The translations under genes were made by a program, and so were the position numbers. The notes beneath the pieces were generated by a model. That model saw only the letters and a list, made by a program, of their open reading frames with translations, had not been told where the DNA came from and did no database searches. 6,178 bases of DNA, from the NCBI GenBank assembly GCA_014859755.1, contig JACUTO010000089.1, positions 1 to 6,178 of the forward strand. The letters are read 5' to 3'. Below, piece by piece: positions 4,812-6,178 of the stretch (its first letter is position 1; every line of letters begins with the position of its first letter). The DNA comes from Candidatus Bathyarchaeota archaeon (GTDB taxonomy: Archaea; Thermoproteota; Bathyarchaeia; Bathyarchaeales; Bathyarchaeaceae).

Positions 4812-5921
4812 ATGGTGTTCAAAAAAACGGATGTCTGCGAACTCTTTGGAATCGAATATCCAATAGTTCAAGCCCCCATGGGACCCTTCATAACGACCAA
4901 GCTATGTGCAGCTGTTTCCAACGCAGGCGGACTAGGCATCATAAGCCACACAGGAACCTTCCTATACCTCAAGGAACGTGACCCAGACTTTTACAAACAA
5001 GTTCACGATTTCGCCCCGAAGCTTGTAGAAAGCACCCTAGCAATGGAGGAAGACATGGGCGTCAATACCCTAGAAGAACTCCGCAAGGTGAGCAAACTCA
5101 CGGACAAACCCTTCGGAGTAAACGTGAGAGTGGCCCGAGAACAACCAGACGCGCCTTATCTTATAGACGCCATAATCGAGGAAAGAGAGAAGGACCCCAA
5201 GCTGACAGAGAATCTGAAAGTGGTGGTTACGTCAGCGGGCAGCCCCAACCTTTACACCCAAAGACTGAAGGATGCGGGCCTCATAGTTGTTCATGTAGTT
5301 CCGTCGGTTTATCACGCCCAGAAATCTGAGAAAGCTGGCGTAGACGCCGTGGTTGCTTCAGGACATGAGGCTGGAGGGCACGTGGCCTGGGACCCAGTTC
5401 ACACCAGTGTTCTAACTCCAGCCGTAAGGAAGATTGTGAAGGTTCCGGTTTTGTCGGCTGGCGGTTGGTGTGATGGAAAGGGTCTCGTCGCAGCTCTAGC
5501 TTTAGGCGCTGGAGCCATCTACATGGGCACCCGGTTCATCGCCACCAAGGAAAGTGACTTCGCCCCGGGATACAAGGAAGCGGTTCTAGGGGGAACGGAG
5601 AGAGACACTATAGTGACCGCGGGAACTTTCGGTCCCATCAGAGTTCTGAAAAACAAGTATGCAGCGACCCTCCAGGAACTGCTTGACAGCGTAACAGGCT
5701 CCTTCCAAGGGAAGTTTGAAAATCCGAAGATAGAAGACGCCAAGACCAATATTTCATGGGCCGACTCATACAAGCGCGGTAAAACTGAAAACGCTCCGGT
5801 GTTGACGGGTGAGGTGCAGGGTCTCATAGACAACCTTCCAACGGTTAAAGAGCTGATTGATGGAATAATGAAGGAAGCCGAAGAGATCATCACCAAGAAA
5901 CTGCCTTCTTTCATAGCCTAA
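4812..5921 (+). CDS. Nitronate monooxygenase / FabK-like FMN-dependent TIM-barrel enzyme
   Basis: The product is 369 residues from ATG with AGAGGA seven bases upstream. The order of motifs is that of the 2-nitropropane dioxygenase/FabK family: YPIVQAPMG (17-24), SNAGGLGII (36-44), KPFGVNVRV (99-107), VVTSAGSP (138-145), VVPSVYHAQKSEKAGVDAVVASGHEAGGH (162-190), PVLSAGGWCDGKG (212-224) and GAGAIYMGTRFIATKES (232-248). The AGG and MGTRF loops bind the FMN phosphate. His190 of EAGGH lies where family members keep the catalytic histidine. Known members oxidise alkyl nitronates or, as FabK, reduce enoyl-ACP; archaea lack bacterial fatty-acid synthesis, so a nitronate or xenobiotic role is likelier, but the substrate is not proven. 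Compared with FabK as I recall it, there is an extra segment of about 30 residues between GLGII and GVNV (about 45-95). It is cytoplasmic by lack of signal or membrane segments. No frameshift is seen. Confidence 0.9.
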   Translation: MVFKKTDVCELFGIEYPIVQAPMGPFITTKLCAAVSNAGGLGIISHTGTFLYLKERDPDFYKQVHDFAPKLVESTLAMEEDMGVNTLEELRKVSKLTDKPFGVNVRVAREQPDAPYLIDAIIEEREKDPKLTENLKVVVTSAGSPNLYTQRLKDAGLIVVHVVPSVYHAQKSEKAGVDAVVASGHEAGGHVAWDPVHTSVLTPAVRKIVKVPVLSAGGWCDGKGLVAALALGAGAIYMGTRFIATKESDFAPGYKEAVLGGTERDTIVTAGTFGPIRVLKNKYAATLQELLDSVTGSFQGKFENPKIEDAKTNISWADSYKRGKTENAPVLTGEVQGLIDNLPTVKELIDGIMKEAEEIITKKLPSFIA

Positions 5922-6121
5922 AAACATCGGTTAATCCAGCTTCAAGACTGTGCTGAAATCTTCAACGTAACCGGCCTCAGCCTGCATCAAACACAGCGTC
6001 ATCTATCATGAAGCAGAAGCTCCTTTCAGCAGAACGTCAATTGAGCATGTAGCGTATGCTATTAAAGAAATAACGTTTAGAAAATTTATGAAACTGGATT
6101 TTGAGTGACCGTTCTTTCGCT
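5922..6121. other. Non-coding spacer after the nitronate monooxygenase-like gene
   Basis: The plus strand has only very short frames, such as a 14-codon ATG frame from 6009. I see no tRNA-like fold or strong hairpin; a 5-base repeat AGCAT/ATGCT near 6044-6060 is too short to count. The AT-rich part at 6060-6095 could serve as the end region of the minus-strand gene at the right edge. Confidence 0.5.
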
Positions 6122-6178
6122 TTAGTATCTTCTTCTTCGTTGGTAGTCTCTTCTTCCGCCGTATCTGGGTCGGTCAGA
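6122..6178 (-). CDS. Possible C-terminal tail of a minus-strand gene, 3' fragment
   Basis: Read from the right edge on the minus strand, one frame gives 18 residues, SDRPRYGGRRDYQRRRRY, then TAA. An Arg/Tyr/Gly tail of this kind is common on small archaeal nucleic-acid-binding proteins, and the sequence after the stop is AT-rich. A second minus-strand frame, open from 6177 to a TGA at 6037, gives an acidic stretch (DPDTAEEETTNEEED) instead. Too little is visible to settle which is real, or whether any gene is. Confidence 0.3.
   Translation of the reverse strand, partial: SDRPRYGGRRDYQRRRRY

Noticed and set aside
5519..5914. Minus-strand frame of 131 codons
   Set aside because: It is antisense to the strongly conserved C-terminal half of the nitronate monooxygenase-like gene and Ser/Val-rich, as expected of a shadow frame.

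Overview
The window looks archaeal. The most likely source is an uncultivated TACK-type lineage such as Bathyarchaeia. This is inferred from the gene content: a sequon-rich surface protein with a C-terminal membrane anchor, a winged-helix protein fused to a multi-pass membrane domain, an F420-type LLM oxidoreductase, and TATA-like boxes close to start codons. No rRNA or marker gene is present to confirm it.

Layout. (1) 2-586 (+) is the C-terminal part of an exported, probably N-glycosylated, membrane-anchored protein whose start lies outside the window. (2) 622-1473 (-), convergent with it, encodes an ArsR-like winged helix followed by five membrane segments. (3) 1719-2642 (+), divergent from gene 2, encodes a metallo-beta-lactamase-fold hydrolase with a complete metal site. 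(4) 2643-3320 has no convincing intact gene. Its middle holds a series of perfect inverted repeats (2844-2886, 2936-2975, 3029-3070, and a weaker one at 2765-2796) separated by diverged direct repeats. (5) 3321-3596 (+) encodes a small two-CxxC zinc-ribbon protein. (6) 3684-4697 (-) encodes an F420-dependent LLM-class oxidoreductase. (7) 4812-5921 (+), divergent from gene 6, encodes a nitronate monooxygenase/FabK-like FMN enzyme. (8) 5922-6121 is non-coding, and the right edge may hold the last codons of a minus-strand gene.

How the genes may work together. No operon is visible: neighbouring genes are divergent, convergent or separated by long gaps. The best candidate for shared control is the LLM/nitronate monooxygenase pair. 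These two flavin/deazaflavin enzymes are transcribed from one 114-base intergenic region that contains a perfect 12-base palindrome. The rest looks like ordinary, loosely packed archaeal chromosome.

The most unusual part is the hairpin array. Each hairpin has different arm sequences, yet the two arms of each remain perfectly complementary. I could not assign it to integron attC sites, CRISPR, or any transposon known to me.
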